Assembly: GCF_030410485.1 (NCBI RefSeq)
Contig: NZ_JAUHHC010000002.1
Location: 558,001 to 622,000, forward strand
Direction: 5' to 3'
DNA: 64,000 nucleotides
DNA from: Roseateles violae
Lineage (GTDB): Bacteria; Pseudomonadota; Gammaproteobacteria; Burkholderiales; Burkholderiaceae_C
The position numbers and the translations under genes were made by a program. Position 1 is the first letter of the stretch; the number at the start of each line of letters is the position of its first letter. Under the pieces are notes generated by a model. That model saw only the letters and a list, made by a program, of their open reading frames with translations. It had not been told where the DNA came from and ran no database searches. Positions 1 to 10,300 of the stretch are shown piece after piece.

Positions 1-1
1 C

Positions 2-1114
2 CTGAACAAGCAGGAGACGCCGGCCTGGCGCGAACTGCGGACCGAGTTGCTCGATCTGAAGAAGCTCAGCGCCGCCGACAAGGAAGCGGCGCGCGGCGCG
101 GCCGGCGCGGCGATGGGCGCGGCGCGCAGCTGGATGCTGGGCTTGGTGCTGCTCAGCGCCGGCATCTGCATCGCCTTCGTGCTCAATCTGCGCGGCGTGA
201 TGCGGCGCGAGCTCGGCGGCGATCCGGCCGTCGCGCGCGAGGTGCTGGAGAAGGTCGCGGCCGGCGATCTGCTGGTCGAGGTGCCGGTGCAGGCCGGCGA
301 TGCGCAGAGCATGATGTCGGCGCTGCAACGCACCCGCGATTCGCTGCGCAATCTGGTCGCCGATGTCAACGAGGCGGCCGGCTCGATAGCGCTGGCCTCG
401 GGCGAGATCGCCGCCGGCAACCAGGACCTGTCGACCCGCACCGAGCATCAGGCCGGCAATCTGCAGGCGACCGCCTCGGCGATGGACCAGCTCTCGTCGA
501 CGGTGCGCCACAACGCCGAGTCGGCCCAGCAGGCGACCCAGCTGGCCAGCACGGCCAGCGGCGTGGCGGCCGAGGGCGGTCAGGCGGTCGGCCAGGTCGT
601 GCAGACCATGGACGCGATCAGCGCGCAAAGCCACAAGATCGCCGACATCACCGCGGTGATCGACGGCATCGCCTTCCAGACCAATATCCTCGCGCTGAAC
701 GCCGCCGTCGAGGCGGCACGCGCCGGGGAACAGGGCCGCGGCTTCGCGGTGGTCGCCTCCGAGGTGCGCTCGCTGGCCCAGCGCAGCGCGCAGGCGGCGC
801 GCGAGATCAAGAGCCTGATCGCCGAGAACGTCGAGAAGGTCGAGAGCGGCGCCCGCCAGGTGCAGCAGGCCGGCCAGACCATGGGCGAACTGGTCGCCCA
901 GGTGCAGCGCGTCTCGGGTCTGATCAGCGAGATCTCCAGCGCCACCAGCGAGCAGAGCGGTGGCATCCAGCAGGTCAGCCGCTCGGTCAGCCAGCTCGAC
1001 GAGGTGACGCAGCAGAACGCCGCCCTGGTCGAAGAGAGCACGGCGGCGGCGCAGAGCCTGAACGCGCAGGCCGAACGGCTCAGCGCGCTGGTCAAGGTGT
1101 TCCGGCTGGCCTGA
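2..1114 (+). CDS. Methyl-accepting chemotaxis protein, 5'-truncated by window edge
   Basis: The frame is open to the left edge, so only the C-terminal part (about 370 residues) is visible. In order it shows the end of a periplasmic region, a membrane helix ([18 protein letters not shown]), a HAMP linker with the ELGGDP sequence common in betaproteobacterial receptors, and a long helical signalling domain. The hairpin tip ([20 protein letters not shown], then [17 protein letters not shown]) is the CheA/CheW contact region and is intact. The product should pass ligand signals to the CheA kinase at the inner membrane. The ligand cannot be read because the sensor domain is missing. The stop codon is followed at once by a short imperfect GC-rich hairpin. 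A TTG at 47 is in frame but lies inside the domain and is not a credible start. Confidence 0.95.
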   Translation: MNKQETPAWRELRTELLDLKKLSAADKEAARGAAGAAMGAARSWMLGLVLLSAGICIAFVLNLRGVMRRELGGDPAVAREVLEKVAAGDLLVEVPVQAGDAQSMMSALQRTRDSLRNLVADVNEAAGSIALASGEIAAGNQDLSTRTEHQAGNLQATASAMDQLSSTVRHNAESAQQATQLASTASGVAAEGGQAVGQVVQTMDAISAQSHKIADITAVIDGIAFQTNILALNAAVEAARAGEQGRGFAVVASEVRSLAQRSAQAAREIKSLIAENVEKVESGARQVQQAGQTMGELVAQVQRVSGLISEISSATSEQSGGIQQVSRSVSQLDEVTQQNAALVEESTAAAQSLNAQAERLSALVKVFRLA

Positions 1115-1137
1115 GGGGCGGGCTCAGCCGCCTGCGC

Positions 1138-1299
1138 TCAGCGCCGGTGGCTGTAGCGCCACCAGGCGGTCAGCACCGCCGCGCCGAACAGCAGCGTGGC
1201 GCTGAGCGCCGCCGGCCGTCCGATCAGCCACAGCGCCAGCAGGCCGCAGCCCGCATAGACCCAGGGCAGCTTCTCGTACCAGAATTCAGAAATCCACAT
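1138..1299 (-). CDS. Small membrane protein, 53 aa, unrecognised
   Basis: This short frame codes for 53 residues beginning MWISEFWYEKLPWVYAG and ending WWRYSHRR. Support for it being real is a strong ribosome-binding site (GGAGGAAGAG) 2-3 bases before the ATG, one long hydrophobic stretch (about residues 14-47, enough for one or two helices) and a positively charged C-terminus. It is rich in Trp and Tyr. It converges on the chemotaxis receptor, with 23 bases between the two stop codons. I do not recognise a family. A membrane location with the basic tail in the cytoplasm is inferred from the charge pattern. Confidence 0.7.
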   Translation of the reverse strand: MWISEFWYEKLPWVYAGCGLLALWLIGRPAALSATLLFGAAVLTAWWRYSHRR

Positions 1300-1456
1300 C
1301 GCTCTTCCTCCATCCCGGGATCTTCGATCCGGCCCTCAATCCCGCCTTCGACCCCGCCTTCGTGGGCGGGTGTTCAGTGGCGCGGATCTTCTCCGTAAGC
1401 GGATCGGGACACCACCCTCGTTTACAGGGGGATTTGTCGCGTTTGTGCAGTAGTTC

Positions 1457-2491
1457 TCAGCTTTTCGCCTCGAGCTCGGCGAAATCCGCATCCAGCACGA
1501 CGCGGTAGCGCGCGCGACCCGAGCGCAGGTGTTCGATCGCCTCGTTGACCCGGCTCATCGGGAAGTGCTCGACCTGGGGCAGGATCTGGTGCCGGGCGGA
1601 GAAGTCCAGCATCCGGGCCAGCAGGGTTGGCGACGGTGTCGGCGAGGCCGACAGGCTGCGCTGCCAGCTCAGGAGCGAGCCGCTGCGCAGGCTCAGCTTG
1701 TCGGTGACGACCCCGACCAGATGCAGCCGACCCTTGGGCGCCAAGGTGCCGATCAGCGCGTCCCACTCGAGGCTGGCGCCGACGGTGACCAAGAGAAAGT
1801 CCAGGCTGCCGGCCGCCGCCTTCAATTCCTTCACATCGACGCTGGACACGGTGCGGTGCGCGCCCAGCGCCAGCGCCTCCTCGCGCTTGGACGGCGACGA
1901 GGTGAAGGCCGTCACCTCGCAACCCCAGGCGCGCGCGAACTTGACGGCCAGATGGCCGAGGCCGCCGATGCCGACGACGCCGACCCGGTCGGTCGGCTGG
2001 ATCGAATGGATGACGAAAGGCAGGAAGACGGTGCCGCCGCCGCACATCAGCGGGCCGGCCGCGGCCGGGTCCAGCGCGTCCGGGATCGGCACCGCCCAGC
2101 TCCAGTGCGCGCGCAGGCGCTCGGCGAAGCCGCCGTGGCGGCCGACGATGGTCGGCTGGCGCTTGGCGCAGAGGTTCTGCTCGCCGCCCAGGCAGAAATT
2201 GCAGTGCAGGCAGCTGGCCGTGTGCCAGCCGATGCCCACGCGCTGGCCGATCCGGCGCCCCTTGGCCTGCGCACCGAGCGCGGTCACGACGCCGACGACC
2301 TCGTGGCCGGGCACCAGCGGATAGCTGGATGGATACCACTCGCTGTCTATCATCGCCAGATCGGAATGGCAGATGCCGCAATGCTCGACGCGGATCTCGA
2401 CCTCCTCCTCGCCCAGCGGGCCGGCTTCGAAATCGAATCGCTGCAGCGGCCCGCCCTGTTGCAGGGCGGCCCAGGCACGGATGGCGGACAT
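1457..2491 (-). CDS. Zinc-dependent alcohol dehydrogenase, NAD(P)-dependent
   Basis: A 344-residue medium-chain dehydrogenase that should interconvert alcohols and aldehydes. Visible are the catalytic zinc motif CGICHSD (about residues 38-44), the GHE motif near 62-64, a four-cysteine structural zinc loop (SCLHCNFCLGGEQNLC) and a Rossmann glycine motif (GIGGLGHLAVK) near 170-180. The pattern fits the YahK/cinnamyl-alcohol-dehydrogenase subgroup, which prefers NADPH in characterised members; cofactor and substrate here are inferred. I chose the ATG at 2491 because AAGGAG lies just upstream. A longer in-frame start at 2521 adds ten Arg-rich residues that look like leader sequence. It stands alone, divergent from the peptide transporter. 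Confidence 0.9.
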   Translation of the reverse strand: MSAIRAWAALQQGGPLQRFDFEAGPLGEEEVEIRVEHCGICHSDLAMIDSEWYPSSYPLVPGHEVVGVVTALGAQAKGRRIGQRVGIGWHTASCLHCNFCLGGEQNLCAKRQPTIVGRHGGFAERLRAHWSWAVPIPDALDPAAAGPLMCGGGTVFLPFVIHSIQPTDRVGVVGIGGLGHLAVKFARAWGCEVTAFTSSPSKREEALALGAHRTVSSVDVKELKAAAGSLDFLLVTVGASLEWDALIGTLAPKGRLHLVGVVTDKLSLRSGSLLSWQRSLSASPTPSPTLLARMLDFSARHQILPQVEHFPMSRVNEAIEHLRSGRARYRVVLDADFAELEAKS

Positions 2492-2632
2492 GCGGTTTCT
2501 CCTTGGGGGTCGATCGCGCATTGTTGCGCGCGCCGGGGGTTTGCGACGGTCACCTCTGGGACTTTCCGGCCTTGCGGGGCGGGCGGCTTTCGCTGACAGT
2601 CGCGGCTTGTCGTTTTTCTCGGTTTCCCTCTG

Positions 2633-4072
2633 ATGACCACCTCATCGACGATCACGGCGGACGCCGGCGCGACGGCGCCGTCCGAACGCCACGCCGACCG
2701 CGCCGACCGCGCCTTCTTCGGCCATCCGGCGGGCCTCGGCTGGCTGTCCTTCTGCGAGCTGTGGGAGCGCTTCTCCTACTACGGCATGCAGGCGCTGCTG
2801 GTGCTGTACCTAAGCAACTATCTGTTCCTGCCCGAGAACATCGGCCAGGTGGCCGGCATGGAGGCGCTGCGGCGCTGGATCGAGAGCGCCACCGGCCCGC
2901 GCTCCCCGCAGCAGCTGGCTTCGGTGGTGTTCGGCCTCTATGCGGGCCTGGTCTACCTGACGCCGCTGTTCGGCGGCCTGCTGGCCGACCGGCTGCTGGG
3001 CCGCACCAAGACGGTCGTGATTGGCGCCTCGCTGATGGCGCTGGGCCATTTCCTGATGGCCTTCGAGGCCAGCTTCCTGGCCGCGCTGGCCTGCCTGCTG
3101 GTCGGCGTCGGCTGCTTCAAGGGCAATATCGCCGCCCAGGTCGGCGATCTCTACCGGCCCGGTGACCTGCGCCGGGCCAGCGCCTTCCAGATCTTCATGC
3201 TGGCGGTGCAGATCGCGGTGATCGCCGCGCCCATCGTCTGCGGCACCCTGGGCGAGAAGGTGGCCTGGCACTGGGGCTTTGGCGCCGCCGGCATCGGCAT
3301 GGTGATCGGCCTGGTCGTCTATCTGGCCGGCCGGCGCTGGCTGCCGCCCGAGCCGCTGCGGGCCCGCGCCGCCAGGTCAAGCGAGCCGCGGCCGCGTATG
3401 AGCAGCGCCGACAAGGCGCGGCTGGCCCTGCTAATCGTGCTGATCCCGGTGCTGACCCTGTCCATCGTCGGCAACCAGCAGTTCTACAACGCCTATCCGC
3501 TGTGGTCGCAAAAGCATATGGACCTGCTGCTGTTCGGCTGGGAAGTGCCGGTGACCTGGCTGCAGGCGGTCGATGCCTTCGTCAGCACCGCGACCATGGT
3601 CGCCTCGATCGCCTTCTGGCGCTGGTGGGCGACCAAGCGGCGCGAGCCGGACGAGCTGCTGAAGATGGCCCTGGGCACCCTGCTGGCCGCCGGCGCGCCG
3701 GCGCTGCTGGTGATCGCCGCCGGCCTGATCGACAGCGGCCAGGGCAAGATCAGCCTGGCCTGGACCCTGGGCTACACGCTGGTCAACGACCTGGGCTTTG
3801 CCAACATCATGCCGGTCGGCCTGGCCCTGTATTCGCGCGCGGCACCGCGCCGGCTGGAGGGCCTGGTGATCGGCATGTACTACCTGCACCTGTTCGTCGG
3901 CAACACCCTGGTCGGCTGGCTGGCGGGCCTGCTGGAGACCCTGCCGGGCCGCGAGTTCTGGGGCTTGCACGCATTGCTGGTGGCCGGCGCCGGCCTGCTG
4001 CTGCTGAGCTTCCGCTTCTTCTTCGGCCGCCTGCTGCTGCCCGAGACGAAGGAAGAGCCGGCCGCGGCCTGA
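2633..4072 (+). CDS. POT-family proton-dependent oligopeptide transporter
   Basis: A 479-residue polytopic inner-membrane protein that imports di- and tripeptides with protons. The family signature ELWERFSYYGMQALLVLYL is near residues 42-60, followed by the second-helix region GLVYLTPLFGGLLADRLLG and the basic loop GRTKTV. Length and the roughly 14 hydrophobic segments fit bacterial DtpA/DtpB-type carriers. The N-terminus (about 30 residues) is hydrophilic. The start overlaps no other gene, and no strong ribosome-binding site is visible (the sequence before it is TTTCCCTCTG). The gene runs into the oppositely oriented cytochrome gene with only six bases between stop codons. Confidence 0.92.
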   Translation: MTTSSTITADAGATAPSERHADRADRAFFGHPAGLGWLSFCELWERFSYYGMQALLVLYLSNYLFLPENIGQVAGMEALRRWIESATGPRSPQQLASVVFGLYAGLVYLTPLFGGLLADRLLGRTKTVVIGASLMALGHFLMAFEASFLAALACLLVGVGCFKGNIAAQVGDLYRPGDLRRASAFQIFMLAVQIAVIAAPIVCGTLGEKVAWHWGFGAAGIGMVIGLVVYLAGRRWLPPEPLRARAARSSEPRPRMSSADKARLALLIVLIPVLTLSIVGNQQFYNAYPLWSQKHMDLLLFGWEVPVTWLQAVDAFVSTATMVASIAFWRWWATKRREPDELLKMALGTLLAAGAPALLVIAAGLIDSGQGKISLAWTLGYTLVNDLGFANIMPVGLALYSRAAPRRLEGLVIGMYYLHLFVGNTLVGWLAGLLETLPGREFWGLHALLVAGAGLLLLSFRFFFGRLLLPETKEEPAAA

Positions 4073-4086
4073 GGCGCTTTAGCGCC
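4073..4086. terminator. Short convergent-gene hairpin
   Basis: GGCGC-TTTA-GCGCC forms a perfect 5-bp stem directly between the convergent stop codons of the peptide transporter (TGA 4070-4072) and the cytochrome (TAA 4079-4081, which lies in the loop). It lacks a clear T-run on either strand, so it may be only a weak terminator. Confidence 0.35.
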
Positions 4087-4978
4087 CGCCGGCCTTCAGC
4101 GGCGCCAGGCTTTGCAGGTACAGATGCAGCGCGCCGAGGTCGGTGTCGCTCATCTGGCCCAGCGAGCCGAAGGGCATCACCGCGACCGCCGAGCCATCGG
4201 CGCGCTTGCCGCTCCTCATCAGCGCGGCAAAGCTCTTGGCATCGGGATAGCGCGTCATCGCCGTGCCCTCGCCGGGCGTCAGATTGGCGGCGGCCGGCCA
4301 GTCCGGCGGACCGCCGGGGATCTTGCCGCCGGACAGCCGCTCGCCATGGCAGCCGATGCACATATTCGCCACGTAGCGGCCATGCTCCAGCGTCAGGCCT
4401 TCGGGCACCGGCTGCTGCGGCGGCCGGGCATGGTCGATGCGCGAGGCGGCGTCCGGGATCAGGCCCAGGCCGTAGAGCACCCGCACCGGCGGCGGCAGCT
4501 TCAGCTCGGCCGCCGTGCCGGCCGCCGGCGGCAGCTGGCGCACATAGGCGACCAGGGCGGCCAGGTCCGCATCGGTGAAGCGGTTGTAGTCCTCGCTGGG
4601 CATGATCAAGAGCGGCCGGCCGTCGGGCTTGACGCCGTGGCGGATCGCCCGCACCCAGTCCTCGGGCCGGTAGGCGGCGACCACATTGCCGGGGCCGGGG
4701 CTGATATTGGGGCCCTTGACCCGCATCTCGGGCGAGTCGATGAAGGCGCGGCCGGCGCCGTCCGCGCCATGGCAGTCGACGCAGCCGCGGCTGGAGAACA
4801 GATAGCGGCCGCGCTCGATGGCGGCGGCATCGCTGGTGTAGGGCACGGCGGCGACGCTGAGCGCGACGCGCCGCTCCATCTTGCGATCGGCGGCCATCAG
4901 GCCGTAGGCGACGCCGGCACCGGCCAGCAGGGCGAGGCCCGCCAGGCCGGCGAGGCTGTACTTGATCCAGGGCTTCAT
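4079..4978 (-). CDS. Dihaem cytochrome c, membrane-anchored
   Basis: A 299-residue protein with an uncleaved-looking N-terminal helix (about residues 8-28) and two c-type haem-binding motifs, CVDCH at 66-70 and CIGCH at 207-211. These define two successive cytochrome c domains on the periplasmic side. Met residues late in each domain (for example in the LLIMPSED and AVMPFG contexts) are candidate axial ligands. Similar dihaem proteins act as electron-transfer subunits for periplasmic dehydrogenases, but no dehydrogenase subunit is adjacent, so its partner is unknown. The ribosome-binding site CGGGAG precedes the ATG. It lies 90 bases downstream of the fumarase gene on the same strand. Confidence 0.9.
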   Translation of the reverse strand: MKPWIKYSLAGLAGLALLAGAGVAYGLMAADRKMERRVALSVAAVPYTSDAAAIERGRYLFSSRGCVDCHGADGAGRAFIDSPEMRVKGPNISPGPGNVVAAYRPEDWVRAIRHGVKPDGRPLLIMPSEDYNRFTDADLAALVAYVRQLPPAAGTAAELKLPPPVRVLYGLGLIPDAASRIDHARPPQQPVPEGLTLEHGRYVANMCIGCHGERLSGGKIPGGPPDWPAAANLTPGEGTAMTRYPDAKSFAALMRSGKRADGSAVAVMPFGSLGQMSDTDLGALHLYLQSLAPLKAGGR

Positions 4979-5068
4979 CGGGACTCCCGTTTTTGAACGG
5001 CGGGAGTATCCCGATTCGGGCCGGGCCGCACATCCCTACAAACGCGGCCCCGGGCGGTTCGGTCTCGC

Positions 5069-6610
5069 TCAGCCGGCGGTGACCGGGATCTTGACCGCCT
5101 TGCCCGAGGCGATGCGCTCCTGCCACTCGGCCGGGCCGGTGATGTGGGCGCTGGTGCCGCCGGCATCGACGGCCACCGTCACCGGCATGTCGACGACGTC
5201 GAACTCGTAGATCGCTTCCATGCCCAGGTCCTCGAAGCCGACCACCTTGGCCGCCTTGATCGCCTTGGAGACCAGATAGGCCGAGCCGCCGACGGCCATC
5301 AGATAGGCCGACTTGTGCTGCTTGATGGACTCGATGGCGACCGGGCCGCGCTCGGCCTTGCCGATCATCGCGATCAGGCCGGTCTTGGCCAGCATCATGT
5401 CGGTGAACTTGTCCATGCGCGTGGCCGTGGTCGGGCCGGCCGGGCCGACGACCTCGTCGCGCACCGGGTCGACCGGGCCGACGTAATAGATGACGCGGTT
5501 GGTGAAGTCGACCGGCAGCTTTTCGCCCTTGGCCAGCATGTCCTGGATGCGCTTGTGCGCGGCGTCGCGGCCGGTCAGCATCTTGCCGTTCAAGAGCAGG
5601 GTCTGGCCGGGCGTCCAGCTGGCCACCTCGGCGGGGGTCAGCGCGTTCAGGTCCACGCGCTTGCTCTTGTTGTAGTCGGGCGCCCAGTGCACATCGGGCC
5701 ACAGATCCAGGCTGGGCGGCTCCAGATAGCTGGGGCCGGAGCCGTCGAGCACGAAGTGGGCGTGGCGGGTGGCCGCGCAGTTCGGGATCATCGCGATCGG
5801 CTTGGAGGCCGCATGCGTCGGGTAAGTCTTGATCTTGACGTCCAGCACGGTGGTCAGGCCGCCCAGACCCTGGGCGCCGATGCCCAGCGCATTGACCTTC
5901 TCGTACAGCTCGATGCGCAGCTCCTCGAGCTTGTTCCGCGGGCCGCGCTCGAGCAGCTCGTACATGTCGATGTCATCCATCAGCGCTTCCTTGGCCAAGA
6001 GCGCTGCCTTCTCGGCCGTGCCGCCGACGCCGATGCCCAGCATGCCCGGCGGGCACCAGCCCGCGCCCATGGTCGGCACCGTCTTCAGCACCCAGTCGAC
6101 GATGTTGTCGCTGGGGTTGAGCATATAGACCTTGCTCTTGTTCTCGCTGCCGCCGCCCTTGGCCGCGACGATCACGTCCACCGTGTTGCCGGGCACGACT
6201 TCCATGAAGACGACGGCCGGCGTGTTGTCCTTGGTGTTCTTGCGCTCGAAGATCGGGTCGCTGAGCACCGAGGCGCGCAGCTTGTTGTCCGGGTGGTTGT
6301 AGGCGCGGCGCACGCCCTCGTTGACGGCGTCCTGGATCGAGCCGGGGAAGTCGCCCCAGCGCACGTCCATGCCGATCTTCAGGAAGACGTTGACGATGCC
6401 GGTGTCCTGGCAGATCGGGCGACGGCCCTCGGCGCACATGCGCGAGTTGGTCAGGATCTGCGCGATCGCGTCCTTGGCCGCGGCGCTCTGCTCGCGCTCG
6501 TAGGCGCGCGCCAGATGCTGGATGTAGTCGGCCGGGTGGTAGTAGCTGATGTACTGCAGGGCGGCGGCGACGCTGTCGACGAGGTCGGCGTAACGGATCG
6601 TGGTGCTCAT
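5069..6610 (-). CDS. Fumarate hydratase, class I (iron-sulfur)
   Basis: A 513-residue class I fumarase that interconverts fumarate and malate in the TCA cycle using an oxygen-sensitive [4Fe-4S] cluster. The alpha part has RRPICQDTG, the GMLGIGVGGTAEKAA segment and the NCAATRH motif. The C-terminal beta part has LTGRDAAHKR and the GPTTATRMD segment. Length and single-chain layout match E. coli FumA/FumB rather than split alpha/beta enzymes. I chose the ATG at 6610 (MSTTIRYADL); the frame stays open upstream, but the extra residues look like translated non-coding sequence. A small unrecognised gene lies 62 bases upstream on the same strand. Confidence 0.95.
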   Translation of the reverse strand: MSTTIRYADLVDSVAAALQYISYYHPADYIQHLARAYEREQSAAAKDAIAQILTNSRMCAEGRRPICQDTGIVNVFLKIGMDVRWGDFPGSIQDAVNEGVRRAYNHPDNKLRASVLSDPIFERKNTKDNTPAVVFMEVVPGNTVDVIVAAKGGGSENKSKVYMLNPSDNIVDWVLKTVPTMGAGWCPPGMLGIGVGGTAEKAALLAKEALMDDIDMYELLERGPRNKLEELRIELYEKVNALGIGAQGLGGLTTVLDVKIKTYPTHAASKPIAMIPNCAATRHAHFVLDGSGPSYLEPPSLDLWPDVHWAPDYNKSKRVDLNALTPAEVASWTPGQTLLLNGKMLTGRDAAHKRIQDMLAKGEKLPVDFTNRVIYYVGPVDPVRDEVVGPAGPTTATRMDKFTDMMLAKTGLIAMIGKAERGPVAIESIKQHKSAYLMAVGGSAYLVSKAIKAAKVVGFEDLGMEAIYEFDVVDMPVTVAVDAGGTSAHITGPAEWQERIASGKAVKIPVTAG

Positions 6611-6672
6611 GGTGGTCCGAAGGCTTCGTGAGAGGGTCTCGGGATTATCCCGCAGGCCGCCGCACCGCCTGT

Positions 6673-6888
6673 TCACGGACTTCGGTCGCAGCGAAAGCGC
6701 CGCAGATTCTCGTCGACCGCCGCGACGAAGACGGCCAGGCTCCGCGCGGCCAGCGAGCGCAGGCCGACCAGTTCCTCCAGCTCCGGCGGGCTGGGGATGT
6801 GCCGGTCGGTGAACAGGCGTCGCTCGCAATGCTGCACCCAGTCCTCCGCATCCAGCCACAGCAGGTAGGCGAGATGCGAGTCGGCCAT
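6673..6888 (-). CDS. Hypothetical protein, 71 aa
   Basis: A short frame beginning MADSHLAYLLWLDAEDWVQH, with GGAG about 6 bases before the ATG. It has acidic and aromatic residues at the N-terminus and a helical-looking C-terminal half ending RRFRCDRSP. No signal peptide or membrane segment is seen. A longer start at 6951 would add 21 residues without a better ribosome-binding site. I do not recognise the family. It precedes fumarase by 62 bases on the same strand and may share its transcript. It is divergent from acs. Confidence 0.55.
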   Translation of the reverse strand: MADSHLAYLLWLDAEDWVQHCERRLFTDRHIPSPPELEELVGLRSLAARSLAVFVAAVDENLRRFRCDRSP

Positions 6889-7075
6889 GCGCTTCTCCAG
6901 AGTCGGCGCCTCAGACTCTAGGGGCGCGGCGCGGCGGCCGCTGTAGGACAAGAGCGCTTGTGCCTGTGCCGGGCCTGTTGCCCTAGAGTAAGCGGTTCGT
7001 CAGAGACGGGACGCACAGTTGCGCCAGTTCCGCATGGATGACGATATCGACGGCGAGGCCGAGGAGACAAGAGCG

Positions 7076-9007
<1,932 letters not shown>

Positions 9008-9037
<30 letters not shown>

Positions 9038-9412
9038 CCGAGCTGCTCCAGGCCGCGCGGCGCGCGGTCGGCGCAGCCGAATGGCCGGGTTCGGGGTTCA
9101 CTCATATCGCGCAGCGATGTGGGTGAGCACCAGAATCCCGCGATCCTCGAGCAGCTCGGTCAGGCTTACTGACCGAGCTGTTCCTGGCCGCGCGGCGCGC
9201 GGTCGGCGCAGCCAAATGGCCGGGTTCGGGGCTCACTCATATCGCGCAGCGATGTGGGTGAGCACCAGAATCCCGCGATCCTCGAGCAGCTCGGTCAGGC
9301 TTACTGACCGAGCTGCTCCAGGCCGCGCGATGCGCGGTCGGCGCAGCCGAATGGCCCGGTTCGGGGTTCACTCATATCGCGCAGCGATGTGGGTGAACAC
9401 CAGAACCCGGCG
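9008..9412. repeat. 3 x 135-bp tandem repeat that begins inside the acs 3' end
   Basis: Three head-to-tail units start at 9008, 9143 and 9278, with a period of exactly 135 bases. By eye, units 2 and 3 differ from unit 1 at 5 and 7 positions. Each unit restates the acs tail codons (Ile-Leu-Glu-Gln-Leu-Gly-Gln-Ala-Tyr-stop) and carries the same hairpins. The first is a stem around the stop codon with loop GCTTA: 18 bp perfect in unit 1, 15 bp perfect in unit 3, one change in unit 2. The second is TCGGC-GCA-GCCGA. The third pairs TCACTCATATCGC with GCGATGTGGGTGA around a GCA loop (two G-U pairs). Because 135 divides by three, one + frame reads through as a 45-residue repeat peptide. I regard that as an artefact, since it has no start or family. 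Confidence 0.93.
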
Positions 9413-9420
9413 CGCGCAAC

Positions 9421-9444
9421 AAAAAGCCCCGCATTGCGGGGCTT
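9421..9444 (-). terminator. Intrinsic terminator of the small cytochrome c gene
   Basis: AAGCCCCGC-ATT-GCGGGGCTT is a perfect 9-bp stem with a 3-base loop. Read on the minus strand it is followed by TTTTTGTTG, a classical Rho-independent terminator 20 bases past the cytochrome stop. It may also stop weak readthrough from acs. Confidence 0.85.
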
Positions 9445-9463
9445 CTTCATGCAGTCCGGCCGA

Positions 9464-9775
9464 TCACTTCACCGACAACACCCACTGCGCCAACTGCTTG
9501 GCCTCGGCCTCGTTCACCTGCGTGTTGGCCGGCATCGGCACCGGGCCCCAGACGCCGGAACCGCCCTTGATGATCTTCTCGGACAGCTTGGCGACCGCGT
9601 CCTTGTCCTTGGCGTACTTGGCGGCGACATCCTTGTAGGCGGGGCCGACCAGCTTCTTGTCCAGCGCATGGCAGGCCATGCAGTTCTTCTTCTGCGCCAG
9701 ATCGGCGTTGGCGAAGGCGGCCGGTGCGGCCAGCGTGGCGGCCATTGCGGCCAGGGCGATCAGGGAGGACTTCAT
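9464..9775 (-). CDS. Periplasmic class I cytochrome c (c551/c8 type)
   Basis: A 103-residue precursor: a cleavable signal peptide (MKSSLIALAAMAATLAAPAAFA) and a mature domain of about 81 residues with haem motif CMACH at 32-36 and a late Met (VWGPVPMPAN) as likely axial ligand. This is the size of c551-type soluble electron carriers that donate to terminal oxidases or denitrification enzymes in the periplasm. AAGGAAG precedes the ATG at 9775; a longer upstream frame adds a Cys-rich segment that does not resemble a signal peptide. It is transcribed alone, with its own terminator. Confidence 0.92.
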   Translation of the reverse strand: MKSSLIALAAMAATLAAPAAFANADLAQKKNCMACHALDKKLVGPAYKDVAAKYAKDKDAVAKLSEKIIKGGSGVWGPVPMPANTQVNEAEAKQLAQWVLSVK

Positions 9776-9901
9776 GGCTTCCTTTCGATTCGTCGGCGGG
9801 GTGTTGAGGCAATCTGCACTACAGTCCGGGCAGGTGAGCCGTCGGGGCATTGTAGTGTTCGCGCCCCGACGCGCGAGCATCTCAAAAAAGGAGTTGGGCG
9901 A

Positions 9902-10150
9902 ATGTGGTTCGTGTTGATCGGCGTGCTGCTCGGGGGGCTCAAGCTGGCGGGCGTCGCGCCGGTGGCCGACTGGAGCTGGCTCGCGGTGCTGGCGCCCTTC
10001 GGCCTGGCCGTCGTATGGTGGGCCTGGGCCGACCAGAGCGGCTATACGCGCAAGAAGGCGATGGACCGGATGGAAGCCCGCAAGGCGGCCCGCCGCGAGC
10101 GGGCGCTGGAGGCGCTGGGCAAGGGCGAGCAGCAGCGGAACAAGCGTTGA
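9902..10150 (+). CDS. Small Trp-rich protein
   Basis: An 82-residue protein beginning MWFVLIGVLLGGLKLAG with a strong ribosome-binding site (AAAGGAG) about 8 bases upstream. It has two hydrophobic helices rich in Trp (WSWLAVLAPFGLAVVWWAWA) and then a very basic, helical cytoplasmic tail (RKKAMDRMEARKAARRERA). This matches the small Trp-rich protein family that I recall as TIGR04438, found mainly in betaproteobacteria and without an assigned function. It is divergent from the cytochrome c gene across a 126-bp spacer. Confidence 0.8.
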   Translation: MWFVLIGVLLGGLKLAGVAPVADWSWLAVLAPFGLAVVWWAWADQSGYTRKKAMDRMEARKAARRERALEALGKGEQQRNKR

Positions 10151-10186
10151 GCAGCGGGCGGAGCTCCGTGGGGTCGAACTTGTGAC

Positions 10187-10300
10187 GCAGGCTCCAAGGA
10201 GCCTGCGCGCAAATTCGATCTGAAGTCGCGGGACGCGACTTCAGGCCGGCGCCGCGGGGCGGCCCCGGCTGAGGCTGCTGCGCAGCCTCAATCGAATTTG
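10187..10300 (-). repeat. Nested hairpins around the ilvD stop codon
   Basis: Three perfect stems are packed together: GCAGGCTCC-AA-GGAGCCTGC (10187-10206), CTGAAGTCGCG-GGA-CGCGACTTCAG (10220-10244) and TGAGGCTGC-TGC-GCAGCCTCA (10270-10290). The last contains the ilvD stop codon. A further exact 10-base inverted repeat, CAAATTCGAT (10210-10219) with ATCGAATTTG (10291-10300), pairs the last ilvD codons with sequence 80 bases downstream and encloses two of the hairpins. There is no T-run, so this looks like an RNA 3'-end structure or a Rho-dependent end rather than a simple intrinsic terminator. Confidence 0.75.

Noticed and set aside
1529-2596. 355-codon plus-strand frame opposite the alcohol dehydrogenase
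   Set aside because: It is an antisense shadow caused by high third-position GC. The minus-strand protein has complete zinc and Rossmann motifs.
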